From positions 620,001 to 684,000 of the forward strand of contig NZ_WODA01000025.1 of NCBI RefSeq assembly GCF_009729855.1: a stretch of DNA of 64,000 nucleotides, written 5' to 3'. Position numbers and translations under genes: made by a program. Under the pieces are notes generated by a model. The model was given only the letters and a program-made list of their open reading frames with translations, did no database searches and was not told where the DNA came from. Every line of letters starts with the position of its first letter. Positions within the stretch are counted from its first letter, which is position 1. This DNA comes from Agromyces luteolus. Its GTDB lineage: Bacteria; Actinomycetota; Actinomycetes; Actinomycetales; Microbacteriaceae. Positions 34,291 to 42,953 of the stretch are shown in pieces.

Positions 34291-35499
34291 GTGGATGCCA
34301 TGCCCTCACGACCGCTCGCACCGTGGCAGCGGACCGCAGCCGGAGCGGGCCTGCTCGCCCCCGACGGCGGCGTCGCCCCGACCGTCTTCGCCGAGATGAG
34401 CGCGCTCGCCGTCTCGACGGGAGCGATCAACCTGGGGCAGGGGTTCCCCGACGAGGACGGCCCGCGCGAGGTGCTCGACGCCGCACGCGAGGCGATCGCG
34501 ACCGGCGTGAACCAGTACCCGCCGGGGCCGGGCCTGCCCGTGCTCCGCGAGGCGATCGCCCGGCACCAGCACCGCTGGTACGGCCTGTCGGTCGATCCGG
34601 CGCACGAGGTGCTCGTCACGGCCGGCGCGACCGAGGCGCTCGCGGCCACCCTGCTGGCGTTCGTCGACGACGGCGACGAGGTCGTCACGTTCGAGCCGTC
34701 GTACGACGCGTACGGGGCGGTCATCGCGCGCGCGGGCGGCATCCACCGCACCGTGCCCCTGCGCTTCCCCGACTGGCGGCCCGACCACGACGACCTCCGC
34801 GCCGCCGTGACCGACCGCACGCGCGTCATCCTGGTCAACTCGCCGCACAACCCGACGGGCATGCTCCTCGACGAGGCGACGCTCGACGTCATCGTGGAGC
34901 TCGCGCACCGGCACGACGCGCTCATCGTCACCGACGAGGTCTACGAGCACCTCGTCTTCGACGGGCAGCACGTGCCGATCGCGACCCACCCGGGCGCGTG
35001 GGAGCGCACGGTCTCGATCTCGTCGGGCGGCAAGACGTTCAACACGACGGGGTGGAAGATCGGCTGGGTCACCGGCCCCGCGCACCTCGTGACGGCCGTG
35101 CTCGCGGTGAAGCAGTACCTGACCTTCGTCAACGGCGCGCCGTTCCAGCCCGCGATCGCGGCGGGGCTCGACCTGCCCGACCGGTACTTCACGGATGCCG
35201 CGGCCGAGCTCGCGGCACGCCGCGACCTGCTCGTGGCGGGCCTCACGGCCGCGGGCTTCACGCCGTCGGTGCCGGCGTCGGGCTACTTCGTGGTGGCGGA
35301 TGCCGCGCCGCTCGGCGCGCACGACGGCGACGCGTTCTGCCGCGAGCTCCCACATCGCGCGGGCGTCGTCGGCGTGCCCGTCACGGCGTTCGTGCACCCG
35401 GAGCGCCGCGACGAGGTGCGGAGCCTCGTGCGGTTCGCCTTCTGCAAGCGGCGCGAGGTGCTCGAGACTGCCGCGGAGCGGCTCGCGGCGATGGGATGA
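34291..35499 (+). CDS. PLP-dependent aminotransferase, class I/II
   Basis: Fold-type I aminotransferase of 402 residues. INLGQGFPDEDGP at the N-terminus, NSPHNPTGML, VTDEVYEHLVFDG and the PLP-lysine motif SSGGKTFNTTGWKIGW are all present. The pattern is that of the YbdL/kynurenine-aminotransferase branch, so methionine or aromatic amino acid transamination is likely. The much longer open frame starting at 32017 is a reading-through shadow of the protease gene. No coupled partner is seen. Confidence 0.88.
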   Translation: MDAMPSRPLAPWQRTAAGAGLLAPDGGVAPTVFAEMSALAVSTGAINLGQGFPDEDGPREVLDAAREAIATGVNQYPPGPGLPVLREAIARHQHRWYGLSVDPAHEVLVTAGATEALAATLLAFVDDGDEVVTFEPSYDAYGAVIARAGGIHRTVPLRFPDWRPDHDDLRAAVTDRTRVILVNSPHNPTGMLLDEATLDVIVELAHRHDALIVTDEVYEHLVFDGQHVPIATHPGAWERTVSISSGGKTFNTTGWKIGWVTGPAHLVTAVLAVKQYLTFVNGAPFQPAIAAGLDLPDRYFTDAAAELAARRDLLVAGLTAAGFTPSVPASGYFVVADAAPLGAHDGDAFCRELPHRAGVVGVPVTAFVHPERRDEVRSLVRFAFCKRREVLETAAERLAAMG

Positions 35500-35551
35500 G
35501 TCGGCAGCCGGTGCGGGCAGGGCGGTCCGCCAGCCCGGCGGCCACGAGCGC

Positions 35552-36379
35552 TCAGCCGTCCTCGCGCACGACGACCGTGAACCGTCTCAGCGCGAGCGCG
35601 GGATTGCGCCTTCGCACCTCGGCGATGCGCTCCGTCGAGAGCCAGGCGAGCGCGACATCCGTCTGCTCGCCGATCGTGGCGACCTCGACGCCCATCGGGT
35701 CGACGATCATGCTGTTGCCCGCCCCGATCGGCGGGGCGTGGTCGGCGGCGAGCACGTAGGCCGTGTTCTCGATCGCGCGCGCCGTCGTGAGCGTGCGCCA
35801 GTGCGCCTCCTTCAGCGGCCCGCGAACCCACTCGGCCGGCATGCAGACCACGTCGGCGCCGGCGTCGACGATGCGTCGCGTCACCTCGGGGAAGCGCGCG
35901 TCGTAGCAGGTCTGCAGGCCGAAGCGGATGCCGCCGACCGCGAACGTCTCGGGATCGCCGATCTCGCCCGGGGCGACCCATTCGCTCTCGCGCTGGCCGA
36001 ACGCGTCGTACAGGTGCAGCTTGCGGTACGCGGCGACGACGCCCTCGGCCGGCGCGACGGCGACGACCGTGTTCGCCACGCGACGCTCCTCGCCCGCCGG
36101 GCGCTCGATCATGCCCACGACGAGGTGCACGCCGAGCCGATCGGCGAGCGCCGACAGCGCGATCGTGAACGGCCCGTCGAGCGGTTGCGCCGCCTCGGCC
36201 CAGTCGGGGCCCGGCTCGGGCGTGAAGTAGCTGGAGTACTCGGGGAACACCACCAGCCGCGCGCCGCGGCGCGCGGCGAGCTCCGCGAGCCGCTCGATCT
36301 CGGCGAGGTTGGCGTCGGGGTCGTCGCCGGGCGCGAACTGCGCGACCGCGACGGCGAGGGGCGCGGCATCCGTCTGCAT
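35552..36379 (-). CDS. Carbon-nitrogen hydrolase (nitrilase superfamily)
   Basis: Cytosolic amidohydrolase of 275 residues with the Glu-Lys-Cys triad: Glu in VVFPEYSSYF, Lys in AYRKLHLYDAF and Cys in QTCYDARFPE. The pattern is close to Nit2/omega-amidase and deaminated-glutathione amidase proteins, which would fit metabolically with the convergent aminotransferase (transaminase plus omega-amidase), but that pairing is an inference. The ATG has TAGGCT ending 6 bases upstream. Confidence 0.87.
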   Translation of the reverse strand: MQTDAAPLAVAVAQFAPGDDPDANLAEIERLAELAARRGARLVVFPEYSSYFTPEPGPDWAEAAQPLDGPFTIALSALADRLGVHLVVGMIERPAGEERRVANTVVAVAPAEGVVAAYRKLHLYDAFGQRESEWVAPGEIGDPETFAVGGIRFGLQTCYDARFPEVTRRIVDAGADVVCMPAEWVRGPLKEAHWRTLTTARAIENTAYVLAADHAPPIGAGNSMIVDPMGVEVATIGEQTDVALAWLSTERIAEVRRRNPALALRRFTVVVREDG

Positions 36380-36407
36380 GACGCCAGCCTAGGCGGGCCC
36401 GCCGACC

Positions 36408-38288
36408 TCAGACGCGGAGTTCGCGCCCGACGATCACCGTGCGCGCGGCGGGCAGCTGCGCGAGGTCGACCGCTGAACCGTGGACGCGCTCGAGCGCGAT
36501 GAAGAGGCGCTGCTGCCACCGCGGGAGGGCCGAGTCCGCGTCGGCCACGGGCGAATCCGACGAGACCACGTAGGTCGCGTCCTCGAGCTGCTCCGGCGCG
36601 AACCCGGCGTCCGTGCGCGCGGCCGCGATCGCCAGGGCATCGGAGACCCGCACCCGCTGGCGGTACCCGAAGCCGGCCTCGACGACGGTCACGCCCGGCA
36701 CCAGGGGCCGGCTCTCGACCTCGACCCCGAACGGGGAGGTCGTCGTGCGCATCGCCAGCACGATCACGTGCTCGGAGAGCACCCGGTAGCGCTCGAGGAT
36801 CGTGGTGAGCGCCACCGGCGCGGTGTCGCTGCTCCGGGCCAGGTACACCGTGGTCCCGGGGACGCGCGGCGCGGCGGCGAGGTGGTCGACGAGGCCGGCG
36901 AGCAGGGGCTCGTCCGCCCGACGGGCGATGGCCATCCGGCGCGACCCGCGCCACCAGGTCCACATGGTCACCACGAGCAGCACGCCGACCCCGAGCGGCA
37001 CCCAGCCGCCGGTCACGACCTTCGTCAGGTTCGCGGCGAGGAAGGCGAGCAGCACGCCGAGGATCGCGACGATCCCGATGGCGCGGAGCGCCGACAGGCG
37101 TCCCCGGGCTCGCAGCAGCAGCAGGAGCAGGGTCGTCGTCGAGCTCAGGGTCACGGTGACCGCGATGCCGTAGGCCGACGCGAGCGCCGACGAGCTCTGG
37201 AATCCCACGACGAGCCCGATGACGGCCACGGCGAGCAGCAGGTTGACCGCGGGGAGGTAGAGCTGCCCGCGGTGCGACGCCGAGGTGTGGACGACGCGGA
37301 CGGTCGGGATGAGGTCGAGCCGCCCGGCCTGGTGCACCGCGCTGAACGCGCCCGAGATCACCGCCTGCGACGCGATGACCGTCGCCACGGTCGCGAGGAT
37401 CACGACCGGCACGGTCGCCCACCCCGGCACGAGGAGGAAGAAGGAGTTCGGCCCGGCCGCACCCGCGGTGAGGACCGCCGCCGCCTGGCCGACGTAGGCC
37501 ACCAGCAGGCACGGGAAGACGATCGCGAGCCACGCGATCGTCACCGGCCTCCGGCCGAAGTGCCCCATGTCGGCGAAGAGCGCCTCCGCGCCCGTGATCG
37601 CGAGCACCACGCCGCCGAGCGCGAGGAAGGCCGTCCACGGGTGCTCGGCGACGAGCAGCACGATCCAGTGCGGCGAGAGCGCCACCAGCACGTCGGGCCG
37701 GCCCGCGATGGCGACGAACCCGAGCACGGCCAGCAGCCCGAACCACGCGAGCATGATCGGTCCGAAGACCCGGCCGATGCGCGCCGCGCCGAACCGCTGC
37801 ACGACGAAGAGCCCCACGAGGATCGCGACCGTGATCGGGACGACGACCGCCCCGAGGTCCGGGTCGAACGTGGTGAGCCCCTCGACGGCGGAGAGCACCG
37901 AGATCGCGGGGGTGATCATGCTGTCGCCGAGGAACATCGCCGCGCCGAGGATCGCCACGACCGTGGCCAGGGTCCGCACCGTCGCCGTCGGGTGGGCGCG
38001 GCGGAGTTGGGCGAGCAGGGCCAGCAGCCCGCCCTCTCCGTCGTTGTCGAAGCGCATCAGGACCCCGACGTAGAGCACCGTCACCACGAGCGTGATCGAC
38101 CACACGACCATCGACGTCACGCCGTAGACGGTCGTGGAATCGATCGATCCGGCCGGCGCGAGCGCGGCGCTCAGCGCGTACAGGGGGCTGGTCCCGATGT
38201 CGCCGAACACGACGCCGAGCGCGCCGATCGCCGCCGCGCCCGTCGGCGTCGCCGGTGGCGCCTGGCCGGCCCGTCGCGTGGCGGTCAC
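36408..38288 (-). CDS. kup: Kup-type potassium uptake permease
   Basis: Proton-coupled potassium importer of 626 residues. The N-terminus has LGVVFGDIGTSPLYAL, then about 12 transmembrane helices with the conserved FLGDSMITPAISVLSAVEG and a C-terminal cytoplasmic domain of ~150 residues (TTTSPFGVEVESRPLV). The GTG at 38288 overlaps the stop of the upstream DUF4396 gene (GTGA). The length is normal; the open frame further upstream mirrors the DUF4396 gene. Confidence 0.92.
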   Translation of the reverse strand: MTATRRAGQAPPATPTGAAAIGALGVVFGDIGTSPLYALSAALAPAGSIDSTTVYGVTSMVVWSITLVVTVLYVGVLMRFDNDGEGGLLALLAQLRRAHPTATVRTLATVVAILGAAMFLGDSMITPAISVLSAVEGLTTFDPDLGAVVVPITVAILVGLFVVQRFGAARIGRVFGPIMLAWFGLLAVLGFVAIAGRPDVLVALSPHWIVLLVAEHPWTAFLALGGVVLAITGAEALFADMGHFGRRPVTIAWLAIVFPCLLVAYVGQAAAVLTAGAAGPNSFFLLVPGWATVPVVILATVATVIASQAVISGAFSAVHQAGRLDLIPTVRVVHTSASHRGQLYLPAVNLLLAVAVIGLVVGFQSSSALASAYGIAVTVTLSSTTTLLLLLLRARGRLSALRAIGIVAILGVLLAFLAANLTKVVTGGWVPLGVGVLLVVTMWTWWRGSRRMAIARRADEPLLAGLVDHLAAAPRVPGTTVYLARSSDTAPVALTTILERYRVLSEHVIVLAMRTTTSPFGVEVESRPLVPGVTVVEAGFGYRQRVRVSDALAIAAARTDAGFAPEQLEDATYVVSSDSPVADADSALPRWQQRLFIALERVHGSAVDLAQLPAARTVIVGRELRV

Positions 38289-39007
38289 ATCCGCTCCTTG
38301 ACCCCGGCGCGGATGAGCAGCCAGTTCACGGGGTAGCTCGTGCAGAAGCCCGCGATCATCGCGACCTGCATGGCGAACCAGAATTCCGGGGTGAGCACCG
38401 GGATCATCCCGCCGAACCAGAGCGGAGCGAGCAGGAACTGGGCGATCGCCATCGTGCCGTACATGCCGACCTGCCAGGCCGAGATGGATGCCGCATCCGC
38501 CGTGACGGCCGCCTTCAGCCCGTCGCGGAAGCCCAGTCCGCGCATCGGCACGATGGCGAAGTACTGGAAGGCGATGCCGATCGCGAAGGCGAACACGAAG
38601 TCCCACACCCACACGGCGAAGATGCGCTCCTGGAAGAGCCAGCCGTAGCCCGTGAGCACGGCGAGCACCGGCACGAGCACCAGCAGGAACTCCCCCACGA
38701 TGTCGCCGAGCGTGCACCCCGCGCCGCAGTGGTTCGTGCTCACGGCGACGGCCTCCGGCATGCTGCGCCTGCGCGGCGGGCGGTCGTCCCCGCGACGGGC
38801 GGACCGCCCGATCCGCAGGTACACCAGCAGCCAGAGGATGCCGCCGAAGAGCATGTTCACCGGCCAGACGACGTTCATCACCGACATCCGCTGCGGTCGA
38901 CGCCGCACGTCGAGCCAGACCCACGCGGCGCATGCGAAGCCGATGACGAGCGACGTCCAGGCGATCGCCGTCACCCAGGCGGGGAACGTGGCCGCGTCGG
39001 CGGGCAT
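38285..39007 (-). CDS. DUF4396 membrane protein
   Basis: Membrane protein of 240 residues with six predicted helices and the DUF4396 hallmark CGAGCTLGDIVGEF, where a Cys pair and neighbouring His (HCGAGC) could bind metal. Other conserved parts are WPVNMLFGG near the N-terminus and TSYPVNWLLIRAG at the end. The function of the family is unknown. The direct coupling to kup suggests a role in potassium uptake or in sensing for it. Confidence 0.82.
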   Translation of the reverse strand: MPADAATFPAWVTAIAWTSLVIGFACAAWVWLDVRRRPQRMSVMNVVWPVNMLFGGILWLLVYLRIGRSARRGDDRPPRRRSMPEAVAVSTNHCGAGCTLGDIVGEFLLVLVPVLAVLTGYGWLFQERIFAVWVWDFVFAFAIGIAFQYFAIVPMRGLGFRDGLKAAVTADAASISAWQVGMYGTMAIAQFLLAPLWFGGMIPVLTPEFWFAMQVAMIAGFCTSYPVNWLLIRAGVKERM

Positions 39008-39246
39008 ATGCCGCACTCTACGGCCCCCGCGCGCGGGCCGCGCCTGCCGCGCCGACGATCGGGGAGGCGTAGTCAAGCCGATCCGGGCCGCGATGGCAAG
39101 TGCCTCCCGTCGATCCGCGGCGCCTGTTGGACTGGTGGGGTTCAGGCGCGCGACCCGAACGGCCGCCGCGCACGATCGGTCCCTGCGCCGACGGGCCAGC
39201 AACCCCGCTCTTCCGGGCATCGGGGCCACGACAGATGGGAAACCCT

Positions 39247-41394
39247 GTGCTCAGAGCACCACGACGCTCCCTCGGCGCACTCGCCGTGGGGGCCCTCGCC
39301 GCGAGCTTCCTCGCGGCGACGGCGGCGCCGGCCTCGGCCGACGACCACGAGAACCTCCCCGGCGAACCGACGATCACGCTGCCGATCAACGACAGCGCCG
39401 CCGGCGGGACCTACGACCAGGACTTCACGCGCGTCTACGCGGGCGCGACCCCGGACGGCACCCCGGTCTACATCTACGTGCCCGCGGGCACACCGCTCGA
39501 CGGCAGCGCGCCGGTCGGCGTCGACAGCCTCGACCCGGCATTCGACCACACCGCGCCGGACGACGAGTTCGTCCCGTGCGCCGACGCCGACGTCGCCGAC
39601 TACACGATCACGCAGGCCCAGGTCGACTACATGGGCGACCAGCTCGCGAACCAGATCGTCGCGGTCGACGAGGAGCACTTCGGCCCGATGGATGCCGCCG
39701 ACCCGGCGGTGCCCGAGAGCGACTCGCTCGTCATGGTGGTCTACAACGTGCAGGACGAGCAGTACTACGACTGCGACGTCACGAGCTACACGGCCGGCTA
39801 CTTCGCACCCGATTTCATCGACTCGGCCGGCATGAACACGATCGTGATCGATGCCTACGACTGGGCGAACCGCGTCGGGCCGGATGACTCGGAGTGGCGC
39901 GACGACGACCCGGCGAACGACCAGGCGACCCTCTACGAGGGCGTCATCGCGCACGAGCTCGAGCACCTGCTGCACAACTACAGCGACCCGGGCGAGCTCA
40001 GCTGGGTCGACGAGGGCCTCGCCGACTTCGCGGTGTTCCTCAACGGCTACGACGTGGGCGGCTCGCACCTGACCTACCACCAGGTGTTCTACGCCGAGAC
40101 CTCCCTGACCCGATGGGCGGGCGGCCTCGAGAACTACGGCGCCGCCTACACCTACTTCCAGTACCTCTGGGAGCAGGCGGGCGGCAACGGCGACGGCACG
40201 TACGAGCCCGACCTCGAGTACGACGGCGCCGGCGGCGACCTGCTGATCAAGCTCGTCTTCGAGAACCAGGCCGACGGCATGGCCGGCGTCGACGCCGCGA
40301 TCGCCGAGTTCAACGCGGCGACCGGGAGCGACCTGCGCTCGGCCACCGAGCTCTACGAGGACTGGGCCGTGGCCGTCTACCTCGACGACGAGGACTCGGA
40401 GCGCTTCGACATCAAGGCCGTCGACTTCGGCGACCCGGCCTCGACGAGCTGGACGATCGACATCGCCGACGACCAGTTCTGGGACGGCCGCGGGTCGAAC
40501 CAGGGCGCGCAGCCCGAGGCGAAGTGGGACCGCCGGAAGAACGGCCAGGCCGACACGGCGCTCCCGTTCGGCATCCAGATCGAGCGGTTCCGGAACCCGG
40601 GCCCGCAGGTCACGGTCGCGCTCGACGGCGATGACACCACGCAGATCGCGCCGCACACCGGCGACACGCACTGGTACGGCGGCTACGAGAGCCAGGCCGA
40701 CAACGTCCTCGACGTCGACGTGGCGGATGGCGCGGCCTCGACGCTCGACTTCTGGAGCTGGAGCTTCATCGAGGAGGGCTGGGACTACGGGTTCGTCGAG
40801 GCGCTCGTCGGCGGCGAGTGGGTGACCGTGCCGTTGACGGATGACTCGGGCGCCGTCGTCACGACGGACGACGACCCGCACGGCAACAACACCGAGGGCA
40901 ACGGCCTCACTGGCACGTCGGGCGGCGAGTACTTCGTCGACGACCCCGAGTACGTGCACCTCTCGGCCGACCTGCCCGCGGGGACGACGGACGTGCGCTT
41001 CCGCTACTCGACCGACGCCGCCTACCTCGACACCGGATGGTTCGTGGACGACGTCATGGTCGACGGCGAGGCCGCGACGCTCTCGTCGGCCGACGGCGAG
41101 TGGATCGAGACGACGGGGCTCCAGGACAACAACTGGACGCTCCAGGTCGTCGCGAGCTGCGACCTCACCCCCGGTGAGGACTCCGAGTACGAGATCGTCG
41201 ACGAGGCCGGCAACCACGTCTACCGCCTCGAGGGCGACGACATCACGATGGCCGGCCTCGACACGTCGTGCGCGAAGGGCAAGAACCGCGACTTCGCGAC
41301 CCTCGTGTCGAACCTGCCCACCGGCGACCTCGACACGCTGGACGCGGGGTACGAGCTCACGGTGACGAACACCGGCAACGGCCGGAAGGGCTAG
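39247..41394 (+). CDS. Secreted zinc metallopeptidase (immune inhibitor A/M6-like)
   Basis: Predicted secreted protein of 715 residues. The signal peptide (VLRAPRRSLG to about PASA) is followed by an acidic catalytic region with the zinc motif HELEH (H236, E237, H240) and a downstream Glu in WVDEGLADF (E256) as third ligand. The C-terminal half has beta-sandwich modules like those of M6 peptidases (LDFWSWSFIEEGWDYGFVEAL, YLDTGWFVDDVMVDG). The whole protein is rich in Asp and Glu. An ATG at 39235 is an alternative start; the GTG is preferred because GGGA precedes it and the signal peptide begins there. Confidence 0.83.
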   Translation: MLRAPRRSLGALAVGALAASFLAATAAPASADDHENLPGEPTITLPINDSAAGGTYDQDFTRVYAGATPDGTPVYIYVPAGTPLDGSAPVGVDSLDPAFDHTAPDDEFVPCADADVADYTITQAQVDYMGDQLANQIVAVDEEHFGPMDAADPAVPESDSLVMVVYNVQDEQYYDCDVTSYTAGYFAPDFIDSAGMNTIVIDAYDWANRVGPDDSEWRDDDPANDQATLYEGVIAHELEHLLHNYSDPGELSWVDEGLADFAVFLNGYDVGGSHLTYHQVFYAETSLTRWAGGLENYGAAYTYFQYLWEQAGGNGDGTYEPDLEYDGAGGDLLIKLVFENQADGMAGVDAAIAEFNAATGSDLRSATELYEDWAVAVYLDDEDSERFDIKAVDFGDPASTSWTIDIADDQFWDGRGSNQGAQPEAKWDRRKNGQADTALPFGIQIERFRNPGPQVTVALDGDDTTQIAPHTGDTHWYGGYESQADNVLDVDVADGAASTLDFWSWSFIEEGWDYGFVEALVGGEWVTVPLTDDSGAVVTTDDDPHGNNTEGNGLTGTSGGEYFVDDPEYVHLSADLPAGTTDVRFRYSTDAAYLDTGWFVDDVMVDGEAATLSSADGEWIETTGLQDNNWTLQVVASCDLTPGEDSEYEIVDEAGNHVYRLEGDDITMAGLDTSCAKGKNRDFATLVSNLPTGDLDTLDAGYELTVTNTGNGRKG

Positions 41395-41421
41395 CCCCGA
41401 CCGCCGTCCCGACCTCGTCGG

Positions 41422-41451
41422 CAGGCCCCGGTCCCCTCGGACCGGGGCCTG
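41422..41451. terminator. Hairpin terminator after the metallopeptidase gene
   Basis: CAGGCCCCGGTCC and GGACCGGGGCCTG pair perfectly around CCTC; two further flanking pairs extend the stem. No T-tract. Confidence 0.78.
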
Positions 41452-41483
41452 CCCGTTCGCCGGCGCATCTGAGAAGGTGAGCT

Positions 41484-41762
41484 ATGGACACCATCGAGGT
41501 CAAGGGCGCCAACGGCGAACGGCTCCTGTACGACGGCGCCACGGTCGCGAAGTTCCGGCACAACGGCATGGACGAGGCCGCGCGGAACCCGATCTCGACG
41601 TATCGCGAGATCCGGGTCACCCACAAGCCCGCCAAGCGCGGTCGGCCCGGCCGCTACGAGGTCCTCCTCGCCATGGCCTCATTCATGGCACTCACCGTCG
41701 AGGAGACGGAGAAGCCGCAGCTCGACGCCCTCGTCGCGGCGCTCGAACGGTCCAAGGCGTGA
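41484..41762 (+). CDS. Small conserved hypothetical protein
   Basis: Cytosolic protein of 92 residues. The first ~55 residues read as a small beta-rich domain (IEVKGANGERLLYDGATVAKFRHNG split by turns, then STYREIRVTHKP), followed by a C-terminal helix (EKPQLDALVAALERS). No family is recognised. The ATG has GAAGGTGA at ribosome-binding distance. The gene is enclosed between two near-identical hairpins. Confidence 0.62.
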   Translation: MDTIEVKGANGERLLYDGATVAKFRHNGMDEAARNPISTYREIRVTHKPAKRGRPGRYEVLLAMASFMALTVEETEKPQLDALVAALERSKA

Positions 41763-41791
41763 GGCTGGCCGACGCGCCGTGGACATGCGAA

Positions 41792-41819
41792 AGGCCCCGA
41801 TCCAGTCGGACCGGGGCCT
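41792..41819. terminator. Hairpin terminator, near-copy of the one at 41422
   Basis: AGGCCCCGATCC and GGACCGGGGCCT pair with one A-C mismatch around AGTC. It lies between the small plus-strand gene and the 3' end of the minus-strand tRNA and may serve both. Confidence 0.7.
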
Positions 41820-41826
41820 CTCGATT

Positions 41827-41903
41827 TGGTTGCGGGGGCAGGATTTGAACCTACGACCTCTGGGTTATGAGCCCAGCGAGCTACCGAACTGCTCCACCCC
41901 GCG
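41827..41903 (-). tRNA. Initiator tRNA-fMet (anticodon CAU)
   Basis: A 77-base tRNA with CCA encoded. The acceptor begins CGCGGGG and ends CCCCGCA, leaving the C1-A72 mismatch that marks bacterial initiators. The anticodon stem has three G-C pairs (GGG/CCC) next to the CAU loop. The T loop is GGTTCAAATCC. No other tRNA is adjacent. Confidence 0.95.
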
Positions 41904-41971
41904 GCACAAGAGATAACACTAGCACGCGTTCGGAGGGCGGTCGAATCGAGGCCGCATCCCGGGCGGGTCGG

Positions 41972-42097
41972 GGTCTCGATACGGCGCTGCGCGCCTACTC
42001 GACCGCCGGACTCGGGGGTCTCGATACGGCGCTGCGCGCCTACTCGACCACCGGAGAGCGGGTCTCGATACGGCGCTGCGCGCCTACTCGACCACCG
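41972..42097. repeat. Three tandem copies of a 37-base imperfect palindrome
   Basis: Copies at 41972-42008, 42017-42053 and 42061-42097 are nearly identical, 44-45 bases apart. Each starts GGTCTCGATAC and ends ACTCGACCACCG (copy one has GCC) with an inner GGCGC-tgc-GCGCC stem, an internal TAC/TAC loop and an outer TCGA/TCGA stem, a REP-like hairpin. The third copy contains the stop codon and last four sense codons of the methyltransferase gene. Confidence 0.85.
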
Positions 42098-42953
42098 AGG
42101 TCGCCGGCCGCGAGGCATCGAGCTCGTAGCCGAGCGGCAGCCACCGGCGGTCGGGCCAGCCGAACATGCCGTCGCCCTTGGGCACCGTGATCGGGAACAT
42201 CCGCCACGGCAGCTCGTAGTGCTCGTCGAAGTGGTCGACCCTGAGCCCGGCGTCGCGCAGCGCGGCGAAGACCTCGCCGAGCGGATGCATCCACTCCCAG
42301 GTCCGGGCGTTCACCAGCCGGGCCTCGGGGTCGGCGTAGTCGCTCGGGTCGTCGATGATGTCCGGACCGGTGCTCACGTACGGGTAGGCGAACGCGGGCA
42401 TCCCTCCGGGACCGGCGTCGCCCTCGAACACGTAGGCCGAGGGGTGGCCGTCGGCGAAGAACAGGCGGCCGCCGGGCTTCAGGAACCAGGCGATGATGCG
42501 CGCCCACTCCGCGACATCCGGAAGCCAGCCGATCGTGCCCCAGGTGGTGAACACCAGGTCGAACGACTCGGGGTCGGGCAGCCGGTGGCGCGCGTCGTAG
42601 ACGTTCGCCTCGATGAAGCGCGCTCGGTCGGCGACGCCGAGCTCGCCCGCCATCCGCCGCGCCTCCTCGACCGCGGGACGCGAGAAGTCGATGCCGATCG
42701 TCTCGGCCCCGAGGTTGACGAGCGACAGCGTGTCGGAGCCGAAGTGGCACTGCAGGTGCAGCACGCGCACGCCGCCGAGGCCGTCGGGGAACATCCGGTC
42801 GATGCCCGCCTGCGCGATCGGGTCGAGCACGCTGCCGCCGGCTCGGAGGCGCGTCCGGTCGTAGAACGGCGACGCCACGTGGAGCGCGACGCGCTCGTCC
42901 CAGTTCGCGCGGTTCTCCTCGAGCCAGTCCCCCGAGCCGAGATCGACCGACAT
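42084..42953 (-). CDS. SAM-dependent methyltransferase, class I
   Basis: Enzyme of 289 residues. VLHLQCHFGSDTLSL is the SAM-binding motif I, GIDFSRPAVEEAR is motif II, and FDLVFTTWGTIGWLPD with WFLKPGGRLFFADGHP completes the fold. The N-terminus (WLEENRANWDERVALH) is typical of a group of small-molecule methyltransferases in Actinobacteria. The substrate is unknown. Its ATG overlaps the UPF0182 stop (TGATG). The C-terminal residues SVVE and the stop come from an invading palindromic repeat. Confidence 0.85.
   Translation of the reverse strand: MSVDLGSGDWLEENRANWDERVALHVASPFYDRTRLRAGGSVLDPIAQAGIDRMFPDGLGGVRVLHLQCHFGSDTLSLVNLGAETIGIDFSRPAVEEARRMAGELGVADRARFIEANVYDARHRLPDPESFDLVFTTWGTIGWLPDVAEWARIIAWFLKPGGRLFFADGHPSAYVFEGDAGPGGMPAFAYPYVSTGPDIIDDPSDYADPEARLVNARTWEWMHPLGEVFAALRDAGLRVDHFDEHYELPWRMFPITVPKGDGMFGWPDRRWLPLGYELDASRPATSVVE

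Noticed and set aside
39008-39246. Possible riboswitch upstream of the secreted metallopeptidase
   Set aside because: The GC-rich leader has segments vaguely like SAM-type aptamers (GGCCAGCAACCCC), but I could not form the required helices and the gene product gives no support. A covariance-model search would decide.
41972-42097. Tandem repeats as a possible CRISPR array
   Set aside because: Only three copies, spacers of 7-8 bases, strong palindromic structure, no cas genes; this is a REP-like element.
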